Shown: one piece after another, positions 6,820 through 15,111 of the stretch
Position numbering within the stretch: position 1 is the first letter of the stretch
Layout of the letters: every line of letters starts with the position of its first letter
Origin: Candidatus Faecalibacterium faecigallinarum
Lineage (GTDB): Bacteria > Bacillota > Clostridia > Oscillospirales > Ruminococcaceae
NCBI GenBank assembly: GCA_019119685.1
Contig: DWWN01000001.1
Span: forward strand, 1-32,311
Reading direction: 5' to 3'
DNA length: 32,311 nucleotides
Program-made: the position numbers and the translations under genes
The notes under the pieces: model-generated
The model's database searches: none
What the model saw: only the letters and a program-made list of their open reading frames with translations
Told to the model about the DNA's origin: nothing

Positions 6820-7866
6820 TCAGCATTCTCCTTTCGCTTCACGCAGCAGGTCGGCCAGGCTGCGGACGGTCCGCCCGCCCCGGCCGGTGACGGTCTCGGC
6901 GTGCAGCAGCGAGGAGAGGACGCTCTCCTCCACGCATTCGGCCGCGGCCCGGAAAAACAGGTCGATCCGGTCCTCGTGGATGGCCTGCAGGGCTACAACG
7001 TCCCCCTGCGGATAGTGGGGGATGCGGTACCCGGTGGAAAAGGCGATGACGATCTCGCCGCTGCCGTTGCCGCAGTAGGAGCCGGTGCGGCTCAGGCCCA
7101 CGATGGCCCGGCGGGCCACCCGGCCCAGCTGGCGGCAGGTGAGAGGGGCATCGGTGGCCAGCACCGTGATGATGGACCCCCGGTCCTGGTGGGGCGGGAC
7201 GCTGGCGGCAGCCAGCCGCTCCCGGATGGGGACGCCCGCCAGGATCAAATCGTCAAAGCGGGCGTGGTTGGAGAGGACCAGCGCCCCCAGATGGTAAGCA
7301 CGGCCGTCCAGTTCCAGCCGGCGGGAGGCCGACCCGATGCCCCCTTTCAGCCCGTGGCAGCGCATCCCGCGGCCGGCCCCCACCGCGCCCTCGGCAAAGC
7401 CGGCGCGGCAGCCGGCCAGGGCCGCCCGGACGTGCTCCCCGGTGACGTGGAGGCCCCGGATGTCGTCCAGGCCGCTGTCGTTGCACTCGCACACCACCGG
7501 GTTGACGCTGCCGGTGGTCTCGCAGATGTCGGGGCACAGCGCCAGCATATGGCGCACCAGGGCGTCGTACACCGCGCCCACGCTCAGGGTGTTGGTGAAC
7601 AGGATGGGCGTCTCCAAAGTGCCCAGCTCCTGGATCTGGACAAGGCCGGTGGTCTTGCCAAAGCCGTTGATGACGTGGGCCGCCGCCGGCACTTTTTCGT
7701 GAAAGAGATCGCCGGGGTGGGGCAGAAGGGCGGTGACGCCGGTCTGCACCTCCCCGTCGGCGAGGGTGCAGTGGCCCACCGTCACCCCCGGCACGTCGCT
7801 GATGAGGTTGCGGGGTCCGTGGGGCAGGCTGCCCACGGCAAAGCCCCAGCTTGCTTCAATGCCCAT
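6820..7866 (-). CDS. P1 family (DmpA-type) aminopeptidase
   Basis: This 348-residue self-processing Ntn-fold peptidase belongs to family S58 (DmpA/BapA), which removes N-terminal residues, including D- or beta-amino acids, from small peptides. Visible motifs are DVPGVTVGH near 24-32, GAVGAGRGM..G.KGGIGSASR near 160-181, Asn200, and RGSIITVLATDAPL. In that last motif Gly230-Ser231 is the expected self-cleavage site and Ser231 the new N-terminal nucleophile. Length is normal for the precursor. The ATG at 7866 follows GGGAGGT at 8 bases, 24 bases after metA. Its place behind methionine genes suggests peptide salvage, but this is inference. Confidence 0.88.
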   Translation of the reverse strand: MGIEASWGFAVGSLPHGPRNLISDVPGVTVGHCTLADGEVQTGVTALLPHPGDLFHEKVPAAAHVINGFGKTTGLVQIQELGTLETPILFTNTLSVGAVYDALVRHMLALCPDICETTGSVNPVVCECNDSGLDDIRGLHVTGEHVRAALAGCRAGFAEGAVGAGRGMRCHGLKGGIGSASRRLELDGRAYHLGALVLSNHARFDDLILAGVPIRERLAAASVPPHQDRGSIITVLATDAPLTCRQLGRVARRAIVGLSRTGSYCGNGSGEIVIAFSTGYRIPHYPQGDVVALQAIHEDRIDLFFRAAAECVEESVLSSLLHAETVTGRGGRTVRSLADLLREAKGEC

Positions 7867-7890
7867 AAGAATATACCTCCCGGTAAGCTG

Positions 7891-8820
7891 TTACGGCGTG
7901 GCGTCGTTCAGAGTGTCCAGGTCGTAGGGGGTGTTCTGGTAGACGTAGTAGTTCAGCCAGTTGGAATAGAGCAGGTGGGCGTGGGCCCGCCAGCGAAAGA
8001 CCGGCGGCTGGGACGGGTCGTCGCCGGGGTAGTAGTTTTTCGGGGGCGCGATGGGCAGCCCCCGGGCCACGTCCCGGCGGTATTCGGCGTCCAGGGTCAG
8101 CTTGTCGTACTCGGGGTGCCCGGTGACGAAGATCTGCCGGCCGTTCTCGGTGCTCAGCAGGTAGGGGCCCGCCTCGTCGCTGGCGGCCAGGATGCGCAGG
8201 GCCGGGCACCGGGCGATGTCCTCCGCGCACACGCCGGTGTGGCGGCTGTGGGGGGCGTAGAACACCTCGTCAAAGCCGCGGACCAGCGGGTTCGACGGCC
8301 GGGTGACCCGGTGGGGGAAGATGCCGAACATCTTGGCGGGCAGCAGCTGCTTGCGCACCCCATAGTGGTGGTACAGCCCCGCCTGCGCCCCCCAGCAGAC
8401 GTGGAGGGTGGAGTAGACGTTGGACTTGGAGTAGTCCATGATCTCGCACAGCTCGTCCCAGTAGTCCACCTCCTCGAAGGGGATGGTCTCCACCGGCGCG
8501 CCAGTGATGATCATGCCGTCGAAACGGCGGTCCCGCACCTCGTCGAAGGTCTTGTAAAAGGCTTCGAGGTGGGCGGCGGAGACGTGGGTGGCCGCGTGGC
8601 TGGCCGTCTGCAGCAAGGTCATGTGCACCTGCAAAGGACTGTTGGCCAGCAGCCGGGCGATCTGCGTCTCGGTGGCGATCTTGGTGGGCATCAGGTTGAG
8701 GATGGCGATCTCCAGCGGCCGGATGTGCTGGGACAGGGCCCGCTCCCGGTGCATGACGAAGATGTTCTCCGCGTACAGCGCGTCGTAGGCGGGCAGGGTC
8801 TTGGGGATGATGAGGGGCAT
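7891..8820 (-). CDS. metA: homoserine O-acetyltransferase (MetA family)
   Basis: This 309-residue MetA-type enzyme acylates homoserine to start methionine synthesis in the cytoplasm. The catalytic Cys142 (HVCWGAQA), His235 and Glu237 (VTGHPEYD) are all at the standard positions. Residue 111 is Glu (TGAPVE). In this family Glu111 selects acetyl-CoA whereas Gly111 selects succinyl-CoA, so acetyl transfer is expected even though annotation often says succinyltransferase. The ATG at 8820 follows AAAGGA at 7-8 bases. The upstream neighbour metY uses O-acetylhomoserine, which agrees with this assignment. Confidence 0.93.
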   Translation of the reverse strand: MPLIIPKTLPAYDALYAENIFVMHRERALSQHIRPLEIAILNLMPTKIATETQIARLLANSPLQVHMTLLQTASHAATHVSAAHLEAFYKTFDEVRDRRFDGMIITGAPVETIPFEEVDYWDELCEIMDYSKSNVYSTLHVCWGAQAGLYHHYGVRKQLLPAKMFGIFPHRVTRPSNPLVRGFDEVFYAPHSRHTGVCAEDIARCPALRILAASDEAGPYLLSTENGRQIFVTGHPEYDKLTLDAEYRRDVARGLPIAPPKNYYPGDDPSQPPVFRWRAHAHLLYSNWLNYYVYQNTPYDLDTLNDATP

Positions 8821-8837
8821 GGCAGATTCCTTTCAGA

Positions 8838-8950
8838 GCCCTCTCAGTCAGCTGCGCTGACAGCTCCCCCGTAAACGTGGGAGCCTAAGAGGTATGGTTT
8901 TGGATGCCTTCCTGACAGCCTCCCGCACAGGCGGGGAGGCGGCCCAAGGG
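8838..8950. repeat. palindromic intergenic repeat, copy 3
   Basis: The copy begins CCCTCTCAGTCAGCTGCGCTGACAGCTCCCCC and has a GTAAACGTGGGAG module. It ends with CCTCCCGCACAGGCGGGGAGG. It fills the 136-base gap between metY and metA, so it would lie inside the operon mRNA and fold into stem-loops. No T tract follows it. Confidence 0.7.
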
Positions 8951-8956
8951 TCTGGA

Positions 8957-10231
8957 TCAGACTTTGTCCAGGGCCTGGGCGATGTCGGCGATCAGGTCCT
9001 CGCTGGACTCCAGCCCGCAGCTCATGCGGACCAGCTCGGCGGGCACGCCGGCGGCCTTGAGCTGCTCGTCGTTCATCTGGCGGTGGGTGCTGGAAGCCGG
9101 GTTGAGGCAGCAGGTGCGGGCGTCGGCCACGTGGGTCTCGATGGCGGCCAGCCGCAGCGACTTCATAAAGGCGCTGGCGGCTTCGCGGCCGCCGGCCAGG
9201 CCGAAGGACACCACGCCGCAGCTGCCGTTCGGCAGGTACTTCTGGGCCAGGGCGTGGTAGGGGCTGGATTCCAGCCCGCAGTAGTCCACATAGGCCACCT
9301 TGGGGTGCTTTTCGAGGAAGCGGGCCACGGCCAGGGCGTTTTCGCAGTGGCGGGCCATACGGACATGGAGGCTCTCCAGGCCCAGGTTGAGGATAAAGGC
9401 GTTCTGCGGGGACTGGCAGCAGCCGAAGTCCCGCATCAGCTGGGCGGTGGCCTTGGTGATGAAGGCCCCGCCCTGGCCGAACCGCTCGGCGTAGGTGATG
9501 CCGTGGTAGCTCTCGTCGGGGGTGGTCAGGCCGGGGAACTTGTCGGCGTGGGCCATCCAGTCAAAGTTGCCGCTGTCCACGATGGCGCCGCCCACACCCG
9601 CGCCGTGGCCGTCCATATACTTGGTGGTGGAGTGGGTGACGATGTCGGCGCCCCACTCGATGGGCCGGCAGTTGACCGGGGTGGGGAAGGTGTTGTCCAC
9701 GATCAGGGGCACGCCGTGGGCGTGGGCCGCCTTGGCAAACTTTTCAATGTCCAGCACGGTGAGGGCGGGGTTGGCGATGGTCTCGCCGAACACGGCCTTG
9801 GTGTTGGGGCGGAAAGCGGCGTCCAGCTCTTCCTCGGTGGCGGTGGGGGAGACGAAGGTGACGTCGATGCCCATTTTGGCCATCGTGACCGAGATCAGGT
9901 TGAAGGTGCCGCCGTAGATGGTGGAGGAGGAGACGATGTGGTCCCCGCACTGGCAGATGTTGAACAGGGCCAGGAAGTTGGCGGCCTGCCCGCTGGAAGT
10001 CAGCATGGCGGCGGTGCCCCCTTCCAGGGCCGCGATCTTGCGGGCCACGGCGTCGCAGGTGGGGTTCTGCAGGCGGGAATAGAAGTAGCCGTCGGCCTCC
10101 AGGTCGAACAGCTTGCCCATGTCCTCGCTGGTGTCGTACTTAAAGGTGGTGGACTGGATGATGGGGATCTGGCGGGGCTCGCCGTTGCCGGGCGTGTAGC
10201 CGCCCTGTACGCAGATGGTATCGCGGTTCAT
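8957..10231 (-). CDS. metY: O-acetylhomoserine sulfhydrylase
   Basis: This 424-residue PLP enzyme of the Cys/Met metabolism family uses O-acetylhomoserine and sulfide to make homocysteine. Features seen are the N-terminal QGGYTPGNGEPRQIPIIQSTTF, YSRLQNPT and the phosphate-binding SSGQAA. Asp and the NTFPTP stretch precede the PLP Lys204 in HSTTKYMDGHG. The long insert (about 424 residues rather than ~390) separates MetY from cystathionine synthases and lyases. I place the start at 10231 because AAAGGAG lies 8 bases upstream; an in-frame ATG at 10249 lies before that site. It sits between the methionine transporter and metA. Confidence 0.93.
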   Translation of the reverse strand: MNRDTICVQGGYTPGNGEPRQIPIIQSTTFKYDTSEDMGKLFDLEADGYFYSRLQNPTCDAVARKIAALEGGTAAMLTSSGQAANFLALFNICQCGDHIVSSSTIYGGTFNLISVTMAKMGIDVTFVSPTATEEELDAAFRPNTKAVFGETIANPALTVLDIEKFAKAAHAHGVPLIVDNTFPTPVNCRPIEWGADIVTHSTTKYMDGHGAGVGGAIVDSGNFDWMAHADKFPGLTTPDESYHGITYAERFGQGGAFITKATAQLMRDFGCCQSPQNAFILNLGLESLHVRMARHCENALAVARFLEKHPKVAYVDYCGLESSPYHALAQKYLPNGSCGVVSFGLAGGREAASAFMKSLRLAAIETHVADARTCCLNPASSTHRQMNDEQLKAAGVPAELVRMSCGLESSEDLIADIAQALDKV

Positions 10232-10279
10232 AGGAAAGTCTCCTTTCATGGCCCTGCCCTCTCAGGGGAGGGGGGCGGT

Positions 10280-10936
10280 TTATTTTCTCAATCTCTTGTC
10301 GCTGTGGGTGGCGATGGCGGTGCCGATGGTCTGGAACAGCTGCACCAGCACGATCAGCAGCACGACAGCCACCAGCATGATGCCTGCCTGGTAGCGGTAG
10401 TAGCCGTAGGAGATGGCCACTTTGCCCAGGCCGCCGCCGCCGATGGCGCCCGACATGGCCGAATAGCCCAAAATGGTGGTCAGGGCGGTGGTCATGCTGG
10501 AAACAAGGCTGGGCATACTCTCGGGGATCATCACCTTGGTGATGATCTGCAGGGGGGTGGCGCCCATGCTCTGGGCGGCCTCGATGACGCCGGCGTCCAG
10601 TTCCCGCAGGCTGGTCTCCACCAGGCGGGCCACAAAGGGGAAGGCCGCCGCCACCAAAGGCACGATGGTGGCGTTGGTGCCCACCGTCGTGCCGACGATC
10701 AGCCGCGACAGGGGGAACACGCAGATCATCAAAATCAAAAAGGGGATGCTGCGCAGGATGTTGATGACAAAGTTCAGCGCGTGCATCAGCCAGCCGGGCA
10801 GGGGCAGGACGCCGTCCTTATCCCCGGCCACCAGCAGCACGCCCAGGGGCAGCCCCAGCACCAGGGCAAAGGCGGTGGAGAGGACGGTGATATAGAACGT
10901 CTCCCACACCGCAAAAGCAAAATCCATAGCGGTCAC
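10280..10936 (-). CDS. metI: methionine ABC transporter permease
   Basis: This 218-residue MetI-type permease has about five TM helices. Its coupling loop is GVIEAAQSMGATPLQIITKVMIPESMP. The start is best placed at the GTG (10936). It overlaps the metN stop as GTGA and lies 8 bases after GGAGGTG; the ATG three codons later is too far from that site. Together with MetN and MetQ it imports methionine. metY follows after 48 bases, which hold a fragment of repeat-like sequence. Confidence 0.93.
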   Translation of the reverse strand: MTAMDFAFAVWETFYITVLSTAFALVLGLPLGVLLVAGDKDGVLPLPGWLMHALNFVINILRSIPFLILMICVFPLSRLIVGTTVGTNATIVPLVAAAFPFVARLVETSLRELDAGVIEAAQSMGATPLQIITKVMIPESMPSLVSSMTTALTTILGYSAMSGAIGGGGLGKVAISYGYYRYQAGIMLVAVVLLIVLVQLFQTIGTAIATHSDKRLRK

Positions 10937-11946
10937 AGGCCGGTCACCTCCTCTACCGTCACGCCGGGCTGGGCGCGGATGTATTCCGTCGCCCGGCGGG
11001 CCTCGTCCACATCGCGGGGCAGCCGCAGCAGCATGCTGCCAAAGCACTTCTGGTTCAGATCGCGGGTGTCGGCGCTCAGCACGCTGACCAGAATGCCCGT
11101 CTCGGCGGCCAGGCAGGCCACCAGGGGCTTTTCGGTGGAAGAACCGTTGAAGGTCAGGCGGATGACGTGGTCGTCCGGCGCGAAGGAGGCCAGCTCACGG
11201 GAGGAGCGGCCCCCGCTGGGGGCGACCAGACGCCGGGCCGCGGCGGTCTTGGGCCGGGCAAAGATCTCCTGCACCGTGCCTTCCTCCACCACCTGGCCGC
11301 CGTCCAGGATGGCCACCCGGTCGCAGATGGCCTCCACCACGCTCATCTGGTGGGTGATGACCACCACCGTGATGCCCAGCTTCTGGTTGATCTCGCGGAT
11401 CAGGCTGAGGATGGAGCGGGTGGTGTCGGGGTCCAGGGCGCTGGTGGCCTCGTCGCACAGCAGCACCTTGGGGTCGGTGGCCAGGGCGCGGGCGATGGCC
11501 ACCCGCTGGCGCTGCCCGCCCGAAAGCTGGGCCGGGTAGGCGCCGGCCTTGTCGGGCAGGCCCACCGTCTGCAGCAGCTCCCGGGCCCGCTTTTCGGCGT
11601 CGGCCTTTTTGACGCCGGCCAGCTCCATGGGGAAACAGACGTTGGCCAGGCAGCTGCGCTGCATCAGCAGGTTGAACTGCTGGAAGATCATGGCGATCTT
11701 CTGCCGGCGCTGGCGCAGCTGGGCGGGGGTCAGGGACTGCATCTCGGTGCCGTCGATGATCACCTTGCCCTCGGTGGGCCGCTCCAGCAGGTTGATGCAG
11801 CGGACCAGGGTGCTCTTGCCTGCGCCCGACATACCGATGATGCCGTAGATCATCCCGTCAGGGATGGTCAGGCTGATGTCCTGCAGCGCCTGGACGGCGC
11901 CGTCCTTCATCTGGAAGGTCTTGGACAGATGTTTCAGTTCGATCAC
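10933..11946 (-). CDS. metN: methionine ABC transporter ATPase with NIL domain
   Basis: This 337-residue ATPase has Walker A GMSGAGKS (38-45), signature LSGGQ (141-145), Walker B LLCDEATSALD (162-172) and switch His199. A C-terminal NIL domain (about 258-337) binds methionine and inhibits transport when the inside pool is high. The NIL domain is characteristic of MetN and fixes the substrate. The start is GTG at 11946, 9 bases after CCGGAGG. The frame continues upstream only as a shadow of metQ. It overlaps metI by 4 bases. Confidence 0.95.
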   Translation of the reverse strand: MIELKHLSKTFQMKDGAVQALQDISLTIPDGMIYGIIGMSGAGKSTLVRCINLLERPTEGKVIIDGTEMQSLTPAQLRQRRQKIAMIFQQFNLLMQRSCLANVCFPMELAGVKKADAEKRARELLQTVGLPDKAGAYPAQLSGGQRQRVAIARALATDPKVLLCDEATSALDPDTTRSILSLIREINQKLGITVVVITHQMSVVEAICDRVAILDGGQVVEEGTVQEIFARPKTAAARRLVAPSGGRSSRELASFAPDDHVIRLTFNGSSTEKPLVACLAAETGILVSVLSADTRDLNQKCFGSMLLRLPRDVDEARRATEYIRAQPGVTVEEVTGL

Positions 11947-11968
11947 AGCGGGTATCCTCCGGTATCTG

Positions 11969-12838
11969 TCAGCCCTGGATGGGGTCGAGGCTGGTCTGCT
12001 TGCCGCCGTAGATGCCCATGGGCTCGATGTGGATGCCGGCGACGGTGACCAGGTGGGTGCCGTTCTGCTCGTTGAAGTCGTCCAGGTAGGGCTGGTGCTG
12101 GAAGTAGTTGGTGTCCACGGTGCCGTCCTCGACCACGTTGTTGGGGATGATGTAGTCGTCGTATTCCTGGATGTCCAGGGTGACGCCTTTGGCCTCCAGG
12201 ATGGGCACGCAGACTTCCAGCACTTCGCAGTGGGGGGCGGGGGTGGCGGCGCAGCTGACGGTCTGGCCGGCCAGGGCGTCGTAGTCCACCTCGGGGTCAT
12301 AGCCGTCGGTGGGGTTTTCCACCACCGACACCACCGCGCCGCCGTACTGCTCCAGCATGAAGTCCTTCACCTGCTGGCTCTCCAGGGCCGCGGCCAGGGC
12401 CTTGATGAGGGGCTGGTTCTCATTGCCCTCCTTGCACACCAGCACGTTGACGTAGCTGGAAGTGCCGTCCTCCATGGCCAGGGCCTGGGTCATGGGGTCC
12501 AGCCCGGCGGCGATGGCGTAGTTGGAGTTGATGACGGCGTAGTCCTCGTCCTGCAGGACGTTGGGCACCTGGGCGGCCTCCACCTCGTCGATGGTGATGT
12601 TGTGGGGGTTGTCCGCGATGTCGTTCTTGGTGGCGGTGATGCCGGCCCCTTCCTTCAGGGTGAAGAAGCCGTTCTTCTCCAGCAGCTGGAGGGCGCGGGC
12701 CTCGTTGGTGGTGTCGTTGGGGACGGCCACGTGGAAGCTGGCGCTGCTGCCCGTGCCGCCCGAGCAGGCGGACAGGGCGGCGGCCGCGGCGGTCAGGCCG
12801 GCGGCTTGCAGGAATGCGCGGCGAGAGATCTTGTTCAT
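11969..12838 (-). CDS. metQ: methionine-binding lipoprotein MetQ
   Basis: This 289-residue lipoprotein of the NlpA/MetQ family delivers methionine to MetNI. The signal peptide holds a twin-arginine motif (SRRAFLQAAG) and lipobox LSAC with Cys25. VAVPNDTTNEARALQLLEK and the NITIDEVEAAQVP region are typical of the family. The ATG at 12838 follows AAGGAG at 7 bases. It is the first gene behind the T-box leader and would be controlled by uncharged tRNA-Met. Confidence 0.95.
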   Translation of the reverse strand: MNKISRRAFLQAAGLTAAAAALSACSGGTGSSASFHVAVPNDTTNEARALQLLEKNGFFTLKEGAGITATKNDIADNPHNITIDEVEAAQVPNVLQDEDYAVINSNYAIAAGLDPMTQALAMEDGTSSYVNVLVCKEGNENQPLIKALAAALESQQVKDFMLEQYGGAVVSVVENPTDGYDPEVDYDALAGQTVSCAATPAPHCEVLEVCVPILEAKGVTLDIQEYDDYIIPNNVVEDGTVDTNYFQHQPYLDDFNEQNGTHLVTVAGIHIEPMGIYGGKQTSLDPIQG

Positions 12839-12900
12839 AGCAAAGCTCCTTTTTGTATCCATTGTTGTTCCATGCTTCGTGTGTACAGACGGGATGGGAA

Positions 12901-13214
12901 GAAAAAAGCTCCCGTCCCCACAGGTATAAAACACCTGCAAGGACGGGAGCTGGAATGCTTCCGTGGTACCACCTTGGTTCGCCGGCCTCTTGCGGGGCGC
13001 GGCCTCAGCGCTGCGGCGGGACGCAAAGGACCCGCGTACAGCCGGACGCTGTAACGGGCGCACCCGTCGCAGGCTTGCGGCTCTTGCCTCTCGCCCGCGC
13101 AGCTCCAAGACCATTTTCAGCCCCCTGTTCCCCGCCTGCTTCCACCATCCAGGCTCTCTGGTTGGGGTCAATGCGAAGGCCTACTCTTCTCTTCACAGCC
13201 AATTTTGTGATATT
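12901..13214 (-). ncRNA. T-box leader, methionine specifier
   Basis: The minus-strand leader contains the T-box sequence AAGGTGGTACCACGG (12975-12961). A strong terminator follows it: GCTCCCGTCC at 12908-12917 pairs with GGACGGGAGC at 12941-12950, next to six U. A second small stem (CAGGT/ACCTG) lies in the terminator loop. Stem I elements are visible (GAGAGCC, GGTGGAA). The specifier region reads CTGAAA-ATG-GTCTTGGAGC, placing an AUG codon at 13114-13112. Uncharged tRNA-Met should bind and prevent termination, so the downstream genes are induced by methionine starvation. The specifier call rests on the context before CUUGGAGC, which is the usual layout. Confidence 0.92.
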
Positions 13215-13221
13215 GTGTTTT

Positions 13222-13250
13222 ATTGTAGCCCGCCCGGGGCGATTTGTCAA
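13222..13250 (-). promoter_or_regulatory. promoter of the T-box/methionine operon
   Basis: On the minus strand TTGACA (13250-13245), 17 bases, TACAAT (13227-13222). The -35 box includes the TGA stop of the preceding thrE-like gene, so the two units are packed end to end. Confidence 0.85.
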
Positions 13251-13696
13251 GGCTTTTTCTTGCGCGGGGGCAGGGGCAGGCCCAGCACCAGCGAGATGCC
13301 GATGGCCAGCGCCGCCGCGATCTTGACCGTCTCGGCGGCCGTGGCGGCCATCTGCAGGTTATCGTTCTGGATAAAGTAATAGGCGGTGTAGTAGATGCCC
13401 GCCCCCGGCACCAGCGGGAAGATGCCCGACAAAAGGAACACCGTCACCGGGGCCTTGAGCCAGATGGCGAACAGCCGCGCCAGCAGCGTCAAAGGGATGA
13501 CGGCCAGGAGGTTGGCGGTCACGGCCCCGACGCCCAGCATGACGGCCAGCTCGTAGGCGAGCCAGCCCACCGCGCCGGTGGCGGCGCAGGCTAAGTAACA
13601 CTTGCGGGGGATGCCGAACAGCATCCCAAAGCACAAAGTGCCCACCCCGCCCAGCAGGAACTGCCGCAGCAGCTCGAAAAACTGCGCGCCCGTCAT
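13247..13696 (-). CDS. threonine/serine exporter, small subunit (ThrE C-terminal type)
   Basis: This 149-residue membrane protein matches the C-terminal half of ThrE exporters (DUF3815 type), with about four to five TM helices. SGIFPLVPGAGIYYTAYYFIQ is a family hallmark. The ATG at 13696 overlaps the stop of the larger half as ATGA. Longer frames upstream are shadows of that gene. The two halves should form one exporter of Thr/Ser or related small amino acids. Confidence 0.88.
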   Translation of the reverse strand: MTGAQFFELLRQFLLGGVGTLCFGMLFGIPRKCYLACAATGAVGWLAYELAVMLGVGAVTANLLAVIPLTLLARLFAIWLKAPVTVFLLSGIFPLVPGAGIYYTAYYFIQNDNLQMAATAAETVKIAAALAIGISLVLGLPLPPRKKKP

Positions 13697-14478
13697 AGCA
13701 CCGTCACCCCCGTCAGCAGGGTGTGCATCCGCAGCACAAGGCCGGCCCCGCAGGCCAGGCAGGCCGCCACCAGCACCGCGTCGATCAGCCGGATGGTGCC
13801 CGAGAGGTAATCGCCCCGGACAAAGTCCCGGATGGACATGGTAAAGGCGACGCCGGGGGTTAGGATCATCAGCGCGCCGATGGCCGCATGGTTGACGCTG
13901 GCGGCCAGCACCCCGCTGGCCAGAATGCACACCAGGGTGATGAGGGCCGCGCCGGTCAGCTTGAGAAAGAGGGCGGGCAGGCGCCGGCACACCCACAGGT
14001 AGACGCTGACGATGCAGCCCGCCAGGGCGGCGGCCGCTGCCTCGCCCGGCCCCCCGCCGAACATCAGAGCAAAGGCCGCCGACCCCACCGTCCCGCTGAG
14101 GACCTGGGCCGCCGGCCGGGGAAAGGGGATGCGCCGGGCCGCCGCCAGCTGCAGCTCGGCCTCGTCCAGGCCCACCCGGCCCTCGGCCAGCTCGCGGGAG
14201 AGCTCGTTCACCGCCGCCACCCGGCCCAGATGGATGGTGCGGACGGGGACGTTGCGCACCTCGCTGATCTCGGCGGTGCCCGCCGACGCGAAAATGCCGT
14301 TGGTCAGCACATAGACGTGGAACTCCCGCAGGTGGAGGCTGCGGGCCATGATCTGCATGGTCTGCTCGACCCGGAACACCTCGGCCCCGTTTTCCAGCAG
14401 GGTCTGCCCTGCCGCCATGATAAAGTCCATGATCCGGCGGCGCTGTTCGCCGTCCGGGTGCAGCTGGATATCAGCCAT
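13693..14478 (-). CDS. threonine/serine exporter, large subunit (ThrE N-terminal type)
   Basis: This 261-residue protein matches the N-terminal ThrE domain (DUF1212). It has a cytoplasmic start with GQTLLENGAEVFRVEQTM, then VYVLTNGIFAS and PVRTIHLGRV, followed by about five TM helices from residue ~128. A TPGVAFTMSIRDFVRGDYLSG loop is characteristic. The ATG at 14478 follows AGAGGA at 7 bases, 12 bases after the flavin reductase. It is coupled to the small subunit by a 4-base overlap. Confidence 0.88.
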   Translation of the reverse strand: MADIQLHPDGEQRRRIMDFIMAAGQTLLENGAEVFRVEQTMQIMARSLHLREFHVYVLTNGIFASAGTAEISEVRNVPVRTIHLGRVAAVNELSRELAEGRVGLDEAELQLAAARRIPFPRPAAQVLSGTVGSAAFALMFGGGPGEAAAAALAGCIVSVYLWVCRRLPALFLKLTGAALITLVCILASGVLAASVNHAAIGALMILTPGVAFTMSIRDFVRGDYLSGTIRLIDAVLVAACLACGAGLVLRMHTLLTGVTVL

Positions 14479-14490
14479 CGTTTTGTCCTC

Positions 14491-15111
14491 TCAGTCTTGC
14501 TTGGTCCGCCGGTGTCCGGCCGCTTCCGGTCCGCCGCGCCGGCGGGGCGGGCGCTTTTTGACCGTATAGCCAAAGGTGCCCAGGCACCGGCCCAGGGCGC
14601 GGTATTCCCCGTGGCTGTAGGCGATCAGCCGGGCGCGGTCCAGGCAAAGGCGGCCGTCGCCGTCCAGCAGGTCCTCGTCCACCATCACCCCTGCCACCTC
14701 GGCCAGAAACAGCTCGTGGCTGCCCAGCGGGATAGTCTGGGTCACCCGGCACTCGAGGGCCAGGGGGCTCTCGGCCAGGATGGGGCAGTCCGGGTGGACT
14801 GCGCCCGGCTGGGCGTGCAGGCCCAGGGCCGCGAATTTGTCCACGTCCCGCCCGCTCTTGACCCCGCACCAGTCCACCGCCCGGACCAGCGCCTCGGTGG
14901 GCAGGTTGACGGCGAACAGGCCGCTCGTTTTGATCAGGCCGTAGCTGTACCGCTCGGGCCGCAGGCTGATGGACACCATGGGCGGCCGGGTGCAGACGGT
15001 GCCCGCCCAGCCCACCGTAATGAGGTTGGGCTTTTCCATGCCGCCGCAGGACACCAGCACCGGCGGTACCGGGTTCAAAAGGGCCGAGCCCTTCCAGCTT
15101 TGTTTCGTCAT
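14491..15111 (-). CDS. flavin reductase family protein
   Basis: This 206-residue protein has the FMN-binding split-barrel flavin reductase fold. Seen are SCGG..KPNLITVGWAGTVCTRPPMVSISLRPERYSYGLIK, FAVNLP, and LGSHELFLAEVAGVMVD. Such enzymes reduce or carry FMN; some small clostridial versions act as electron-transfer flavoproteins. The ATG at 15111 overlaps the glycosyltransferase stop as ATGA and follows AAAGGAAG at 8 bases. The far longer open frame upstream is an artefact of high GC. The C-terminal tail is very Arg-rich (KKRPPRRRGG). Confidence 0.85.
   Translation of the reverse strand: MTKQSWKGSALLNPVPPVLVSCGGMEKPNLITVGWAGTVCTRPPMVSISLRPERYSYGLIKTSGLFAVNLPTEALVRAVDWCGVKSGRDVDKFAALGLHAQPGAVHPDCPILAESPLALECRVTQTIPLGSHELFLAEVAGVMVDEDLLDGDGRLCLDRARLIAYSHGEYRALGRCLGTFGYTVKKRPPRRRGGPEAAGHRRTKQD

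Noticed and set aside
6358-8874. Plus-strand 838-codon open frame opposite the nitroreductase, peptidase and metA genes
   Set aside because: The composition is repetitive GQ/HH/GG-type text typical of antisense frames in high-GC DNA. All three minus-strand genes have motifs and ribosome sites.
8894-11539. Plus-strand 881-codon open frame opposite metY, metI and metN
   Set aside because: Antisense shadow of well-supported methionine genes; no coherent domain.
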